Shown here: in pieces, positions 24,343 through 35,313 of the stretch | Numbering within the stretch: the stretch's first letter is position 1 | Layout: every line of letters starts with the position of its first letter | NCBI RefSeq assembly: GCF_016545825.1 | Contig: NC_052613.1 | Span: 49,830,112 to 49,894,111 of the forward strand | From: Eucalyptus grandis | Lineage: Eukaryota; Streptophyta; Magnoliopsida; Myrtales; Myrtaceae | Direction of reading: 5' to 3' | Length of the DNA: 64,000 nucleotides | The notes under the pieces: generated by a model | Told to the model about the DNA's origin: nothing | What the model saw: the letters and a program-made list of their open reading frames with translations, nothing else | Database searches by the model: none | Position numbers and translations under genes: made by a program

Positions 24343-24729
24343 TATTTTCCAAGATTGACATAGATTTTCTTGGCGTGCACACTTAAATAATTCAACTATG
24401 ATCCTACGGGGTGGATGGCAACATTGCATCATAGATAGAAGACACCGCTTGCCGATGATGGAGATAGACACGGTGGAAAATGACCACCTTCTCGACGTTG
24501 ACGATTTGGAAGGAGACGAATAGGGAGAGGCCGAGCCTTGATCAACACCCTTGAAAATAAAAAAAGAAAATCCATGAGAACAATTATTTGATTGACATTG
24601 GTGTCAGCTGATTGAGATTGCATGAAAAATGGTAAGCTCTTACGTCATGTCATGTAGTAGGTGGAACTTCTCTCTATAGACCAATAGTAGCATGGGAAAA
24701 GGCAATCGTGAAAGTCGAGATTAAATAAG

Positions 24730-25432
24730 TGTTAGCTCAAATAAGTGTTAGCTGGTTCACTTCTATACGGAGGAAGCCCAATAAGTTGGAAACCCAAAAA
24801 GGGTTTCAGCTCATATAATAAGTCATATGATTAAATGGGATTTCTCACTGTCTTTAAAGTGGTAGCCGCAAAAGGATGTAGTAACAAGAGAAAAAAAAAG
24901 AAAGCAGAAAACCTGAGGTTGAGACAAAGTCTGATTTATATCAAGCTAGCATCGGCGGTCAATTCGTGGTCGATTGATCTGAAATTTTGTCAGCATGTTT
25001 GTGGCACTACCTTCTCGAATCTGAATGATTTGATTTTCGTTTGAAAATCCCTACATCAAGTTTTTTGTGGATTGATCAAAATCTGCGTTTTTTGTCAGAT
25101 TTATCCTTAAGCTCTTGTGAAATTCATGTGTATTGCCAATAATTATGTTCTTGAGATCTTTGCTGTTATGTACCTCTAGTATTTACTAGAGAAGAACATT
25201 GTTCACCCAACTTTGTTGGTAGTGAAGATTTTTGGGTGGACTCCGGTCCCGTGGTTTTTTATCTCCTCACATCGATGAGGTTTTCTACGTAAAAAAATCG
25301 TCTTGTGTTCGCATACTTGGTATTTTTTTTATTCTATTATATTGATTCCTATTAGGTTTACACAAACTGGGAGATTATTTTATTTCGCTACATTAATTTG
25401 ATGTTGTTCGAACTGTTACTGTTCTCTTATCA
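24730..25432. mobile_element. Solo LTR, Ty1/copia type, unique to block 2
   Basis: 703 bp running from TGTTAGCTCA to CTCTTATCA. It holds the motif GGTTTTCTACGTAAAA seen near the end of many plant copia LTRs. The right flank GCAAG and left flank ATAAG fit a 5-bp duplication with two transitions. Block 1 has the empty site near 8850 (GATCAAGCAAGC). Confidence 0.85.
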
Positions 25433-25529
25433 GCAAGCAAAATCATGGAAGTCTTATGATGGCATAGGAAAGTCACTTTCGTTCCATCAAAGCACAAAAT
25501 TAGGACTAAAGCTTAGAACTTAATTATTG

Positions 25530-25758
25530 TGTGGATTTGAGGCTGAATTTGGAGGAATATGCCATGAGAAAGATTATTCATGGGTATGTCCGTACAGTCA
25601 TCTTAAATGATTCGTCGGTGCTTCCATGGGCAAACTTGTAAGGAGGACCTCCGGATCCCTACTCATTCATTATCCAAGTGTGTTTCACCATAACTTGTAC
25701 TAGAGTTTTGATTAGAAACACCAAAAGAGAGCTCAACACAATGGCCATGCTGATGCCC
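25530..25758 (-). pseudogene. P450 exon-1 relic in block 2
   Basis: Counterpart of the relic at 8955-9197. The anchor starts at ATG 25758 and similarity continues through the exon-1 body, with a further small deletion near 25670. No later exons belong to it. Confidence 0.78.
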
Positions 25759-26248
25759 ATTATTTTCCAAGACCGACAGAAATTTCTAGGGCGCGTGGGG
25801 TTAAATAATTCAACCCGGATCCTTCGGGGTGGATGGACGGAAACATGACGTCCTAGATGGAAGACAACGCCGGCCTATGGAGACAAGACGCGATGGAAAA
25901 TGACAACCTTCTCGACGTTGACGATTCGGGGGAGACGTGGAATAGGGAGCGGACCCTTGAAGATAAACGAAGGATTATCCATGAAAAACAATTATTTGAT
26001 GGATGTCAGTGTCAGCTGATGGGGATTGTATGAAAAATAGTAAGCTCTTCCGTCGTGCAGCAGGCGCAACTTCTCTTTATAGATTAGTACTAGCCCGGGA
26101 AAAAACAATCGCAAAAGTCGAAATCAAACAAACAAGTTACTCATTCAATGGATTAGTGTCGGGAAAGTCTTATGATGGCTCAGGGAAATTACTTTCATTC
26201 CATCAAACATTAAATAATCTTCCTTTTTTTTTGTTCCAAAAACATAGA

Positions 26249-26251
<3 letters not shown>

Positions 26252-26286
<35 letters not shown>
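26252..26286. repeat. (CA)n microsatellite
   Basis: About 17 CA units, at the place where block 1 carries (CATA)n. Confidence 0.95.
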
Positions 26287-26289
<3 letters not shown>

Positions 26290-26544
26290 TGTTTTGGATA
26301 GGAAACATGGGGAAGTGAATACCATCTTTTTAGTAGAGATGCTAAATAGAAAAAATTATCAATTGTGAAGAAGATTGTTCTTCTAGATGATTCATTGATT
26401 GTACTAATGTTCATGTAGATATCATATCCACGTGGGCCATTTATTTCCGAGATTGGTGGGATGAAATATTAAGCCAAATCAAAGAAAATAGCTAAAAATT
26501 GTTAAGACTAGTAATAGAAGTCATCGCAAATAAAGAATCTAGTA

Positions 26545-26545
26545 C

Positions 26546-26581
<36 letters not shown>

Positions 26582-26806
26582 TGATTGAGGATCCGTCGGA
26601 ACCTGCCCTTATCAGTTTACGTTGATTTGGGGTTTTACAGGCCTCCGCGGTGGAGGCCCAACAACGACTATATCTCGGGGGAAACTAGCCCAACAACCCA
26701 CCGTCAGGGCTTCTCGCTTTAATCGCTAACAACGCAGGATTTCGAACCCTTGATCTCCTTCACTGGAGGAGAGTTCTCAACCAATTGCACTGCCCACGGA
26801 TGGGTC
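26545..26806 (-). mobile_element. tRNA-derived SINE with (AT)n tail
   Basis: On the minus strand the head contains an A-box-like AATTGGTTGAGAAC and, about 30 bp on, the B-box GGTTCGAAATCC, the two internal promoter blocks of RNA polymerase III. The body runs to a TA-rich tail (26546-26579 on the plus strand). Block 1 lacks the whole segment near 9985. The target-site duplication is not clear, so the ends are approximate. Confidence 0.78.
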
Positions 26807-26819
26807 CCATCAATATATT

Positions 26820-27765
26820 TGTTAGACTCAGATTCATTAAAAATTTGAAGCAACTATGGATCGATTGAGATATATTTAATTGCCTTCATAATAAACCACA
26901 TCTTGATGGGAGATTTCTTTCTTCTAACATCATCAACTCTGCAAATCTCCACCTCACATTTGAATATCTTATGTTAAGCCGAGCTCCTCCTTAATCCAAA
27001 AGTCTTTCTACACTAACATTATTATAACTCAAACTTCAGATTCAACCTTACTCATCTTTACCTAGCCAAGTTCAGCAAGAAGCCAAGACACGCCATTCAC
27101 TACCTCCACCAAAAAGTCACATCAAAGGTTCTTTCTTCAAGATGTCCACCAAACATTAATAAGCTTTGAAAGTGGGTCATCAATTAATTATCAGCTCTAA
27201 TACCATTTGTTAGGTTAACGTAATGGAAAATTGTTATCATCTAAATTTTAACTATTTATTTAAGATTTAATTACATAGAAAATTACGAATTTGGGGTATT
27301 GACCCGGCCATCTTTGCGGACTAAGTGCTTTGGCCTTTGCTGTTTCATCACCTACTAGCGTGTCAAGGTCTCATTGCCTTTTCTTTCGAAGGGTTGGTGT
27401 TGTTCTTGTCCGTTGGCTCCTTTTGGCTGTTTTCACTTGTCTGGTTGTATTTCCTTGTAGCTTTTCTTTCTATTTGGCTCTTTCATGGATGCCGTTTGGC
27501 CTCCTGTTGCTACCTTGGTAGCTTTTGGCTTCTTTTTCCTGGCTTCCTTCCACTCGACCTGGCTTATTACCTCGTTGAGTGTAAGTTTTTTATGCCAGTT
27601 TCCGAGTTGTTTGTTTGGTTTAAATCAATATATTCTTACCTTACCAAAAAAAGAAAAAATTACATAGAAAATTATGGATTAATTTTTAACTCCTAAAAAA
27701 AAAAATTGATTAAATTGCATAGCATATAGATACTAGGAGAATTGACATTAATATTTATAGAATTC
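26820..27765 (-). mobile_element. Degenerate TRIM-like element, block 2 copy, split by a LINE
   Basis: Copy of the element at 10001-10562, with the minus-strand primer-binding site TGGTATTAGAGC at about 27194-27205 and a TGTTAGGTTAACG LTR start beside it. The LINE fragment at 27286-27659 sits inside the right presumed LTR. The right boundary is approximate. Confidence 0.38.
27286..27659 (+). mobile_element. 5'-truncated LINE 3' end, unique to block 2
   Basis: About 374 bp ending in an A-rich tail (ACCAAAAAAAGAAAAA), flanked by a perfect 15-bp direct repeat TTACATAGAAAATTA (27271-27285 and 27660-27674). Long target duplications and an A-tail are hallmarks of LINE-type integration. The T-rich, TTGG-rich body resembles plant LINE 3' regions. 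No reverse transcriptase remains. Block 1 has the empty site near 10466. Confidence 0.85.
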
Positions 27766-27839
27766 ATTAGAAAAAAATTTTAAAAATGGGGAAAAAAGAA
27801 AAAGGAAAAAAATCAACTAATTAATCTTTTTAAAAAATT

Positions 27840-28830
27840 AAAAGAAAATATCACGCGGGCCGGGGCCGCCCGGCCCTTTTTTCTTCACCTTATTTTTTTT
27901 TTTATCTTTTCCTCCTGGGCCCGGTCTGTCCTTCCCTCTTGCATTCCTTTTCGGCCTGGCCCTATTCTTTCTTTCCTCCTTCCAGTCCTTCCCCAAGCGA
28001 CTGGAGCGACGCTGGCACGACGAGGACGAAGGACAGAAGCAGAGGCCAGAGGCAGGACCGGGAGTGAGGAGCGCGACCTTTGGGTCGGAGGCAGGCCGGC
28101 ACGGCAAGCTAGCGGTGGCAGGGGCCATGCGCCCCCCCCTCCCTCTTCCACAGCGCTCGATTTTCGGTAAGTTGATCTTTGCATGCGATCCGCCGTTGTC
28201 CTGAGGATCCCGCTTTGGCGACACTGAGATAGCCGACTAGAGGTCGCCTCCGGCCGTTGTCGCCCAAGCCAGGTAGGGTCCCCGCGGCCGCGCGCCCCGG
28301 TGCCCCGTTATTCCCCTTATTTTTGCTCTGTTTTGTCCTGTTTTGGACACGTGGGGGCCGGAGCTCGCGGCCGTCAGGTTCACGCGATCACCGGTCCCGT
28401 CGGTCCCATGCTCTGTCGTTATCAGTCTTTGGTTGTCTTCCTTCGAGAACCCCCTGTGCGATTTTGACTCCCGTTTGTGTAGGAAACTCCACTATCAGGG
28501 TTGCACGTCACCTGTTTGTGAAAATGCCTCCACTAGATCCCCAAACTTTTTCTTGTGTCTAATTTGCTTCGCGTGCATCCTATGTTTTGTGCCGTGACAG
28601 GTTTGTGGAGGGATAACGTCTGTGGGAGCTGGGAGTCGGCCTGCCCGAGGACAACTCCGTCCTGCTGGTTCGCGGTCGCATTGGCCGACGTCGCCAGGGC
28701 ACCGACTTCAACCAATGGTGGAGTCGGGTCTATCACGGTTTGGTCTGAGTCGAGTCTGTCGAGAATAGATCGCTCACGAAGATGTTCCGGGTAGCCGATG
28801 GGGTGGTCGTTGGAGGATCCGGTGATTCTT
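27840..28830. other. GC-rich block without a conserved ORF (block 2 copy)
   Basis: Partner of 10630-11620. Differences between the copies include indels that are not multiples of three in every candidate frame I compared, which argues against protein-coding constraint. Confidence 0.5.
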
Positions 28831-29372
28831 GATTTAATATAGGATAATCGACGTTTTGTTGTTCTGGGCTTATTGGACGTCAATGGTTCTGGGCTTGCAC
28901 TTTGGGCTCATTTAGACTTAGTGAGTCTTGGGCTTGAAGTGTTAATTCGGCGAATTCGGGCTTCATTTTTATTACAAGGATAGTGACTGTTGGGCTTAAT
29001 TGGGCTTGTTTGGATTTATTTTTGGTTGAGTTGGCTTTGGGTTTGATCTCATAGTGGCCAGATTGGGTTTTATTTTATTGAGACCATTCCTTTCTTTAGG
29101 ACTTTGATGTCCGTGGCCCAGTCGGCAGAGCAGCGGTAGCCCCTGCACGTCCATGGGCCCAGCCTGACTCCCATTTTCGGATTAAAAAACTAAAAAAATG
29201 TTTTTATTAAAAAATTAAAAAAATTCAAATTTTTTTATAAAATTTGTGAAAATCTTAAAAATTAGTTTTCTCTTAAAATGTGCAAAAATCCATGTGAAAA
29301 AATTGTGCTCAAAATTGAACAAGTGATATGTTATTTGAGTATTCTTAGAGACAAATGTTTGGTCATCGTTTA

Positions 29373-29938
29373 CGCATTTCTATTTCGACTATTATGTGAT
29401 TGCGCACTTATGATATTTTAATTGTGCTTTCCCTTTGGCTTAGTTAGAAATGATATTTTTTTTTCTTATTTCTTAGCATCAGATTCTAGTTTTCTCTCGC
29501 AATTTATTCAATGTTTTCTTGGTTGTTGATTGAAATTTTTAATAATTGCGTATCCTCATGATCACCTCACATTCTAGTGAATGGGTTTAAAATCAATCCA
29601 AATTGCCTAACAAACATCTTGCCAAGATTAGGTGTTTAAATGACGCTAGTTGATTAATTAGTGTAACTAAATCCCTAACACAAGACACTTTAGTTGCGAG
29701 AAAATAAAGTATACTCTCATGCCTCATTTGATTTTTAATTGGCTTTAATAGTTTAGCGGCAACTCTTTATTAAAAAACCTTTATAGCGTCAATTCAAGCT
29801 ATAATTGAATTCATCAACATCACGCGTGGTATAGACTTGGATGAGCTTGAGCCTAATCGAGAGTCATAGGCCTACCTTTTAGATGATATCCCTAAGCCTA
29901 TATTTTTTCCTTCTTGATGGAAAAGGTAGGCTGCAACA
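29373..29938. other. Intergenic DNA right of block 2
   Basis: AT-rich sequence with no ORF of note and no repeat that I can name. Confidence 0.4.
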
Positions 29939-29948
29939 TTATGATTGT

Positions 29949-30691
29949 GGGAAAATTTCAAATAAAGACCTAAAGTGTTCTCATTTTCTCAAACAAAGAC
30001 TCAAAATATATTGTATTAAATAAGAACCTGAAGTGAACATGATTATTTCAACTAAAAGCCAAACCTCATTGGTCGGTGGCCGACTAAATATTCCAACCAA
30101 TCAAAGGGCTTTTTTGTCCAAATACAATTTTAATTTTAATTTTTTTTCTAGCGAGCAATAGTAACGGCCGACAAGGCCACCCTTTCTAAATCTAGTGAGA
30201 GTCGGCCTCACTTAGGGTCGGCGAGGCCTTCCATCGTTGGCCGCTAGCGAGGTGACCCTCACCCAAATCTAGCAAGGACCGAACTCATTGATATCCTCGA
30301 GGGTGGCCTCCCCCAAGGGTCACCTCATCAACCATTGGCAATCGCCAACCTCATCAATGGCCGCAAGGTCGTCTTTGGCCCCAGTGGCTAGCGAGGGTGA
30401 CTCTCATCAAATCGAGCAAGAGCAACCTCACCCAACCCTTTACTGCATCGTCGAGACCGATCAACCACTGGCTAAAGAAGAAAAAAAAGGAATTTTGTTT
30501 TTTAAAAAAGGTAAATGATTAAAATGCTCTTGACCAGTCGGAAAGTTAAGCCCCAATTTGAAATAAGATCCACTTTAGACATTTATTTGAGAAAATAATG
30601 ACATTTCAAGTCCTTATTTGAAATAATGTTCACATTATATCATTATTTGAAAAAAAAAATGAAGGCACTTCAGACTTTATTTAGATTTCCC
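29949..30691. mobile_element. Non-autonomous Mutator-like element
   Basis: The left end reads GGGAAAATTTCAAATAAAGA and the right end, reverse-complemented, GGGAAATCTAAATAAAGTC. The inverted repeats extend into subterminal AAATAAG-ACC words. Flanks TTATGATTGT (29939-29948) and TTATCATTTT (30692-30701) match at 8 of 10 positions. The interior has repeated GGCCG-CTAGCGAGG segments and no transposase. Confidence 0.8.
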
Positions 30692-30701
30692 TTATCATTT
30701 T

Positions 30702-31409
30702 AGACACTAAATTTTTTAAACAACATTGGACCAAATTTGATTCAAAGTCAATTTTCATCCAAGGCTAATTGAATGGTACAAACGGATGATATTCGTTGAG
30801 ACCCTTGCAGCAATATTCCATTCATCCAAATTTGACATCCAAATAATGAGATATGCATATCTTAATTTGGGTTAGTTCAAGGTGACCCGAATGGAGGGTT
30901 GGTGACGGTCTCTAAATTTGACATATATGCCTTCATATCCAAATAATGAGATATGCATATCTTGATCCTCGTGACCAGCCTAATAATTTAATTGTGGTGA
31001 TAAAAAAATTATCTCTTCCCAACGGATTGGGGCACATACCACATTAGAAACAAGCGAAGATCAATGGAACAATCGACCAGTCAATTTCATATGGCGCACC
31101 TGCTTCCCTAGTTTCTTGTCCTCGTCTCCTGACGATTTCACAGGTCGAAATGGAGCCCGACAAATTCTATATCACAGCAAATATACGTTGGCACACATCT
31201 GCTCGCATAGATATTGTACTGTATGGTAAATAAAGAACGTACTAGACCCCAGCAGTCTTATGCTGATTAAGGAGGATCCGCTGGTCATCAGCATCCCCCA
31301 ACCTCCTTTTAATGTTCGACGAATCCTAGAAGCACAACACAGGGCATTGAGATATGAAGGCATATATGTTCATCATCTTACAAATTAAGACATTAGTCTC
31401 ATGCCGGTG
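30702..31409. other. Intergenic DNA
   Basis: No gene. The 20-bp text AATAATGAGATATGCATATC occurs twice (about 30843 and 30943), a small local duplication. Confidence 0.4.
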
Positions 31410-31816
31410 AACCAAGCTACAATGCTTCGAGCCAATCGTGAGGATTGAACTGGACAGTGGACATATGCAGTGGACAATTTGAAGGTGTAGAACTACAGCA
31501 TCATTGAGAGAACGATCTTCACCTCATGCGTCACGAAGTTCATTCCTGTGTAGATTCAGGGCCCAAAGCTTAAGGGAATGAACACGGCCGGGTTGTTGTT
31601 GGTGGCTTTGGCAATACCTTCTGCCAACCGGCCCGGTTTAAAGAGAAGCGTTTCTTCTCCCCAGATTTCAGGGTCCAGGTGAAGCTTGAGATTTCCTACT
31701 GAGATGATGGTGGCAGGAAGAACAAGTTTTCCCAACCCGAGTTGCTGCTCAACTTGCCCTGTCAACACAATGACAGGAGGGTGTAATCGCAGAGTTTCAT
31801 TTATGATCGTGCTGAG
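31410..31816 (-). pseudogene. P450 exon-5 relic with lost haem cysteine (copy D)
   Basis: The minus strand reads a P450 exon 5 from a K-helix ETLR segment near 31790 through a PGRL remnant of PERF. The haem loop reads FGP, then a TGA stop at 31556-31558 where Arg is expected, then I-Y-T-G: the ligand Cys codon has become Tyr (TAC at 31550-31552). The exon continues to about 31410 without the family's normal end. A short (AAT)n run and unrelated GC-rich DNA follow at 31830-32010. Confidence 0.82.
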
Positions 31817-32414
31817 CTGCTAAAAAAAAAAAAATAATAATAATAATAATAATAATAACTCTTTTCACCACTCGCCCTCGCTACTAGCCAGCCGCCCACC
31901 CACCGTCCGCCATGTGCCATTGCCACTGCTCACCGGCCTCCATCTACTCGCCATCCTCTCGCCGTCACTCGTCAAGTAGTGGGGAGTACCACCCAGAGGC
32001 ATCGCCCTCGCTACTAGCTAGTCATACCCTTCTCGCTTAGAAGAAATGTGTTACTCAGTGAGCTGTGGTAACTCACTCCTCTCATTTACTTGTTTTTTAG
32101 GTTTTTCAACGAATCGCAAGTAGACTTGAGCGTTTGTCTGGGGGGACTTTTGTGGTGGAAACTTTTGGTATGACTTGTGCATAGTTGATAAGTTTGTGAG
32201 TTAGTCTTTGGAGGAGGTGTACATTTGATTTGGTGGATTATAAATTACTCTGATATTGCAACCAATTACCCTAATTGTCATACATAAATGTGTGTGTATA
32301 TATGGGGATGTATATATGTTGATATCAGGCCAAATTTTGGTTATGTTGAGGCTGCATTCTTTGATGAAATGACGGTCGTGTCATGCCCTTATTCTTGTGG
32401 ATCGGGATGTGACA

Positions 32415-32653
32415 GAATTTTTGGGAAATATGTCATGAGAGAGATTGTTCATGGGTATGTCCCTGACCTCCATGGTCATCTTGAATGATTCCTTGTTGCT
32501 TCCATGGATGAACTTGTAAGGAGGACCTCCGATTCTCTGCTCATTCACTATCCTCTGTATCCTAAGCGGGTTCCACCATAACTTGTACTAGAGTTTGGCA
32601 AGAGACAAGAATAGGGACAGAAACAGAGAGCTGAAGACGATGAGCACTTGCAT
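32415..32653 (-). pseudogene. P450 exon-1 relic at right edge of the array (copy D)
   Basis: ATG at 32653 opens an anchor like those of the other copies. A TAG interrupts the reading before YKLWWNPLRIQR, after which the sequence follows P450 exon 1 to the NNLSHDIF-like segment. With the exon-5 relic at 31410-31816 it marks a gene that lost exons 2-4. Exon and upstream flank (to about 32945) match the relic at 1115-1620. Confidence 0.82.
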
Positions 32654-33378
32654 GGTTTCTTTCCAAGGTAGGGAAAGGAAGGAATTGGAGGAAACTAGAA
32701 ATCCGAGTCGCGGGTTCTTAAAGTGATGATGATCAGGATCTCAGTGGCTTTGGTCGGATGAATATGCAAGTTGAGGGTGATAAGGATAGGTTCAAAATGG
32801 CAGCCTCTTGACAGTGATTATCGGCGTGATATAAGTGATCTTAGGAATAGTCGTTGGTCCTAGCCTTGTCTTTTTCCGGAGTTGGGGCAGGCTAATGTCG
32901 ACACTGAAAATGTCCCATTTGCCCGCCCTAGGATTTTTCAAGACAGGCTTCTAGATAATTTTTCTTTTTCTCTTTTCGTTTTTCTTTCCCTTAGTTAGCC
33001 ACAATGGAAAAAAAAGAGTAAATAAATAAATACATAATTTTAGGCAATTTTTTGAAAAAATTGTTCATGTTATTGCTAGTTGTATCATGTAAGACAATTG
33101 ATATTTTTGTCGATGATTTCTAATCAAAATTAATCAAAATGACTATATTAACAAATCGTCAAAAAATTTAATATTAAATTGAATAAACTGAAAGATTTAG
33201 AACATAATTGGTAGTAGTACAATAGGACGAGACATTGTTTTGGTAATTTTTTTCAAAATTGACCTATAAAATGAATATATCAAACAAAGCTAGATCACTC
33301 GAGCAACAGGAAGCTCACACAACTCTCTCCCCAAGTCAGAAATGAGTAGATTGCAATTGCAATCCTTGTAAGGTCCGG

Positions 33379-33648
33379 CTCTATCATAGTATTTTCACAT
33401 ACAATGAATAGAGTGAACTTTTTTCATATTTTAGCATTCTATGATAAGACTAGTCCGAAGAAATGCTTGTTTAGCGTATCCAAAGTAAATCACACATTGT
33501 TATTATGTTTTGTCTCTATCATAGTATTTTCATAGACAATGAATAGCGTGAACTTTTTTCATATTTTAGCATTCTATGATAAGACTAGTCCGACGAAATG
33601 CTCGTTTAGAGTATCCAAAGTAAATCACACATCGTTATCATGTTTTGT
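33379..33648. repeat. 135-bp tandem duplication
   Basis: Two adjacent copies (33379-33513 and 33514-33648) starting CTCTATCATAGTATTTTCA, with only a few differences. There is no coding potential. Confidence 0.9.
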
Positions 33649-33773
33649 CATCCTATGAACATGAATAATGTGTACTTGCCTATGGCACATCATCCATCTA
33701 TATCTCGCTTCATTTGACAAAATAAAAAGCTTAAGGACACATGACTTGAAAAGGAAAGCAAAGTTACCAAAAC

Positions 33774-33890
33774 GAGAGGAAAAGTACCAAAAAGTGTTAT
33801 ACCTATTACAATAGTATTAATTCAGTCATAAACTTTTTCATTAGACCAATTTGATCTTAAAATTTTTCACATTAGTACCAAATAGGACCT
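33774..33890. mobile_element. Possible Mutator-like element left end
   Basis: The text GAGAGGAAAAGTACCAAAAA, followed by ATTCAGTCATAAACTTTTT and ATTAGACCAATTTGATC, resembles a common plant MULE terminal repeat with its subterminal copies. The matching right end is not clear, possibly because of the rearrangements at 34266-35650. Confidence 0.35.
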
Positions 33891-34265
33891 GAAGCCCTCA
33901 CCAGCCTTGCCGCGAGTGAGGGTTGCCTCGCCCGCAGCTCCCCCGAATAGGAAAATCACTATCTCCTCCTTCGACTTCAAAGCTTGCTGAGGGAGAAGAA
34001 GAAGAGGAAGGAAAGAAAGCTGAAAGTGAGGAGAAAAGCCGATGACCCCATTGCTTCTAGCCCAAGTGAGCAAGGAGGGGAAGGGATTGGCTCAGCTCCT
34101 TTGGGGAGCATGTGGTCAGCTCGCGCGCTATTCTTCCGTTTCTGTCCTCATCCTGTTTTCAAAATCTAGAATGACCAGGACTGTTCGCAAATCCCAGATC
34201 TTTTAGATTTTCCATTGGTCGCAATTGCTCTTTCGTCCTTTGAATTGATGCAAGCCGGCCAGCAA

Positions 34266-35313
34266 TGTGACGGCCCAAGCGACGGTGCGCAGGGAGGATG
34301 GATGGCGGTGCGTCTGCACCTCGGTCCCCAGACATGCGCAGGAGATGGCGCGCCTCTTGTCCCACATTGCCTAGGGAGGAAATCCTGGGTTAGCTTATAA
34401 GGCTTGGATCCCTCTAACTGTATATACGCGTTTTCTTGGGATAATATGGGCTACCTCGAGAGGAACAAAACTGTGAGGATTTAGTGTCCAAAGCGGACAA
34501 TATGTCTACAGTGTAGACTCGGGATGTTACAAGTGGTATTAGAGCCGACTCACCACGCCTCGGTCCCCGGACATGGGACTCCCGGTGCTCCTAAGGGGTG
34601 GAGAGTGTGACGGCCCAAGCGACGGTGCACAGGGAGGTCCCCGGACATGCGATCTCCCTGTGCTCCTAAGGGGTGGAGAGTGTGATGGCCCAAGCGACGG
34701 TGCGCAGGGAGGAGGGATGGTTGTAGACCCGGGTGGAGAGTGTAATGGCCCAAGCAACGGTGCGCGGGGACGGTGCGCGGGGAGGAGGGATGGCTGTAGA
34801 CCCCAGGATGTTACAAGAGCTATCAGAGCCAACTCACCGCGCCTTGGTCCCCGGACATGCAATCTCCCTGTGCTCCTAAGGGGTGGAGAGTGTAATGGCC
34901 CAAACGACTATGCGCGGAGAGGAGGGATGGTGGTGCGTCCGCGCCTCGGTCCTTGGACATGCGATCTCCCTGTGCTCCTAAGAGGTGGAGAGTGTGACAA
35001 CCCAAGCGACGGTGCGCGGGGAGGAGGGATGGCGGTGCGTTTGCACCTTGGTCCCCAAACATGCGATCTCCATGTGCTCTTAAGGGGTGGAGAGTGTGAC
35101 GACCTAAGTGACCATGCACAGGGAGATGGCACGTCTCTTATCCCACATCGCCTAGGGAGAGAGTCCTAGACTAGTTTATAAGGCTTGGGTTCCTCTAACT
35201 GTACATACGCGTTTTCTTGGGGTAGTATTGGCTGCCCCGAAAAGAACAAAATCGTGAGGACTTAGTGTCCAAAACGAACAAATATGTCTACAGTGTAAAC
35301 CCTGGATGTTACA
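34266..35313 (+). mobile_element. Rearranged TRIM retrotransposon
   Basis: Two LTRs (34266-34531 and 35095-35313), both beginning TGTGACG and ending GATGTTACA, flanked by AGCAA/GGCAA. Just after the left LTR is the tRNA-Met primer-binding site TGGTATTAGAGCC (34534-34546). Just before the right LTR is the polypurine tract AGGGGTGGAGAG. The 563-bp interior encodes nothing. It is built of repeated copies of the tract plus LTR-start junction (near 34601, 34674, 34734, 34884, 34986 and 35089) and has a second primer-site-like segment near 34818-34830. Such elements need proteins from other retrotransposons to move. Confidence 0.85.

Larger units (their letters stand above)
19523..29372. repeat. 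Segmental duplication, block 2 (partner of 3541-12228)
   Basis: Collinear with block 1. The extra length is explained by a solo LTR at 24730-25432, a SINE near 26545-26806 and a LINE end at 27286-27659. The left edge abuts the P450 exon-5 relic C. The right edge ends near 29372, after which the two blocks have unrelated sequence. Confidence 0.93.

Noticed and set aside
26700..26800. Possible tRNA gene from the B-box GGTTCGAAATCC
   Set aside because: No cloverleaf can be closed and the sequence continues as a SINE body; it is tRNA-derived, not a tRNA gene.
27325..27696. 123-codon hydrophobic plus-strand ORF
   Set aside because: Lies in the LINE 3' end. The Phe/Leu/Trp-rich reading comes from T-rich non-coding sequence and runs through the A-tail into the flank.
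34266..34531. Cassandra-type TRIM with 5S rRNA in its LTR
   Set aside because: I looked for the 5S internal promoter in the LTR and did not see it; the LTR has no clear 5S-like segment.
34539..35169. 198-codon repetitive plus-strand ORF and its antisense ORFs
   Set aside because: They are a by-product of the repeated junction units inside the TRIM. High GC and a repeat length near a multiple of three keep the frame open.
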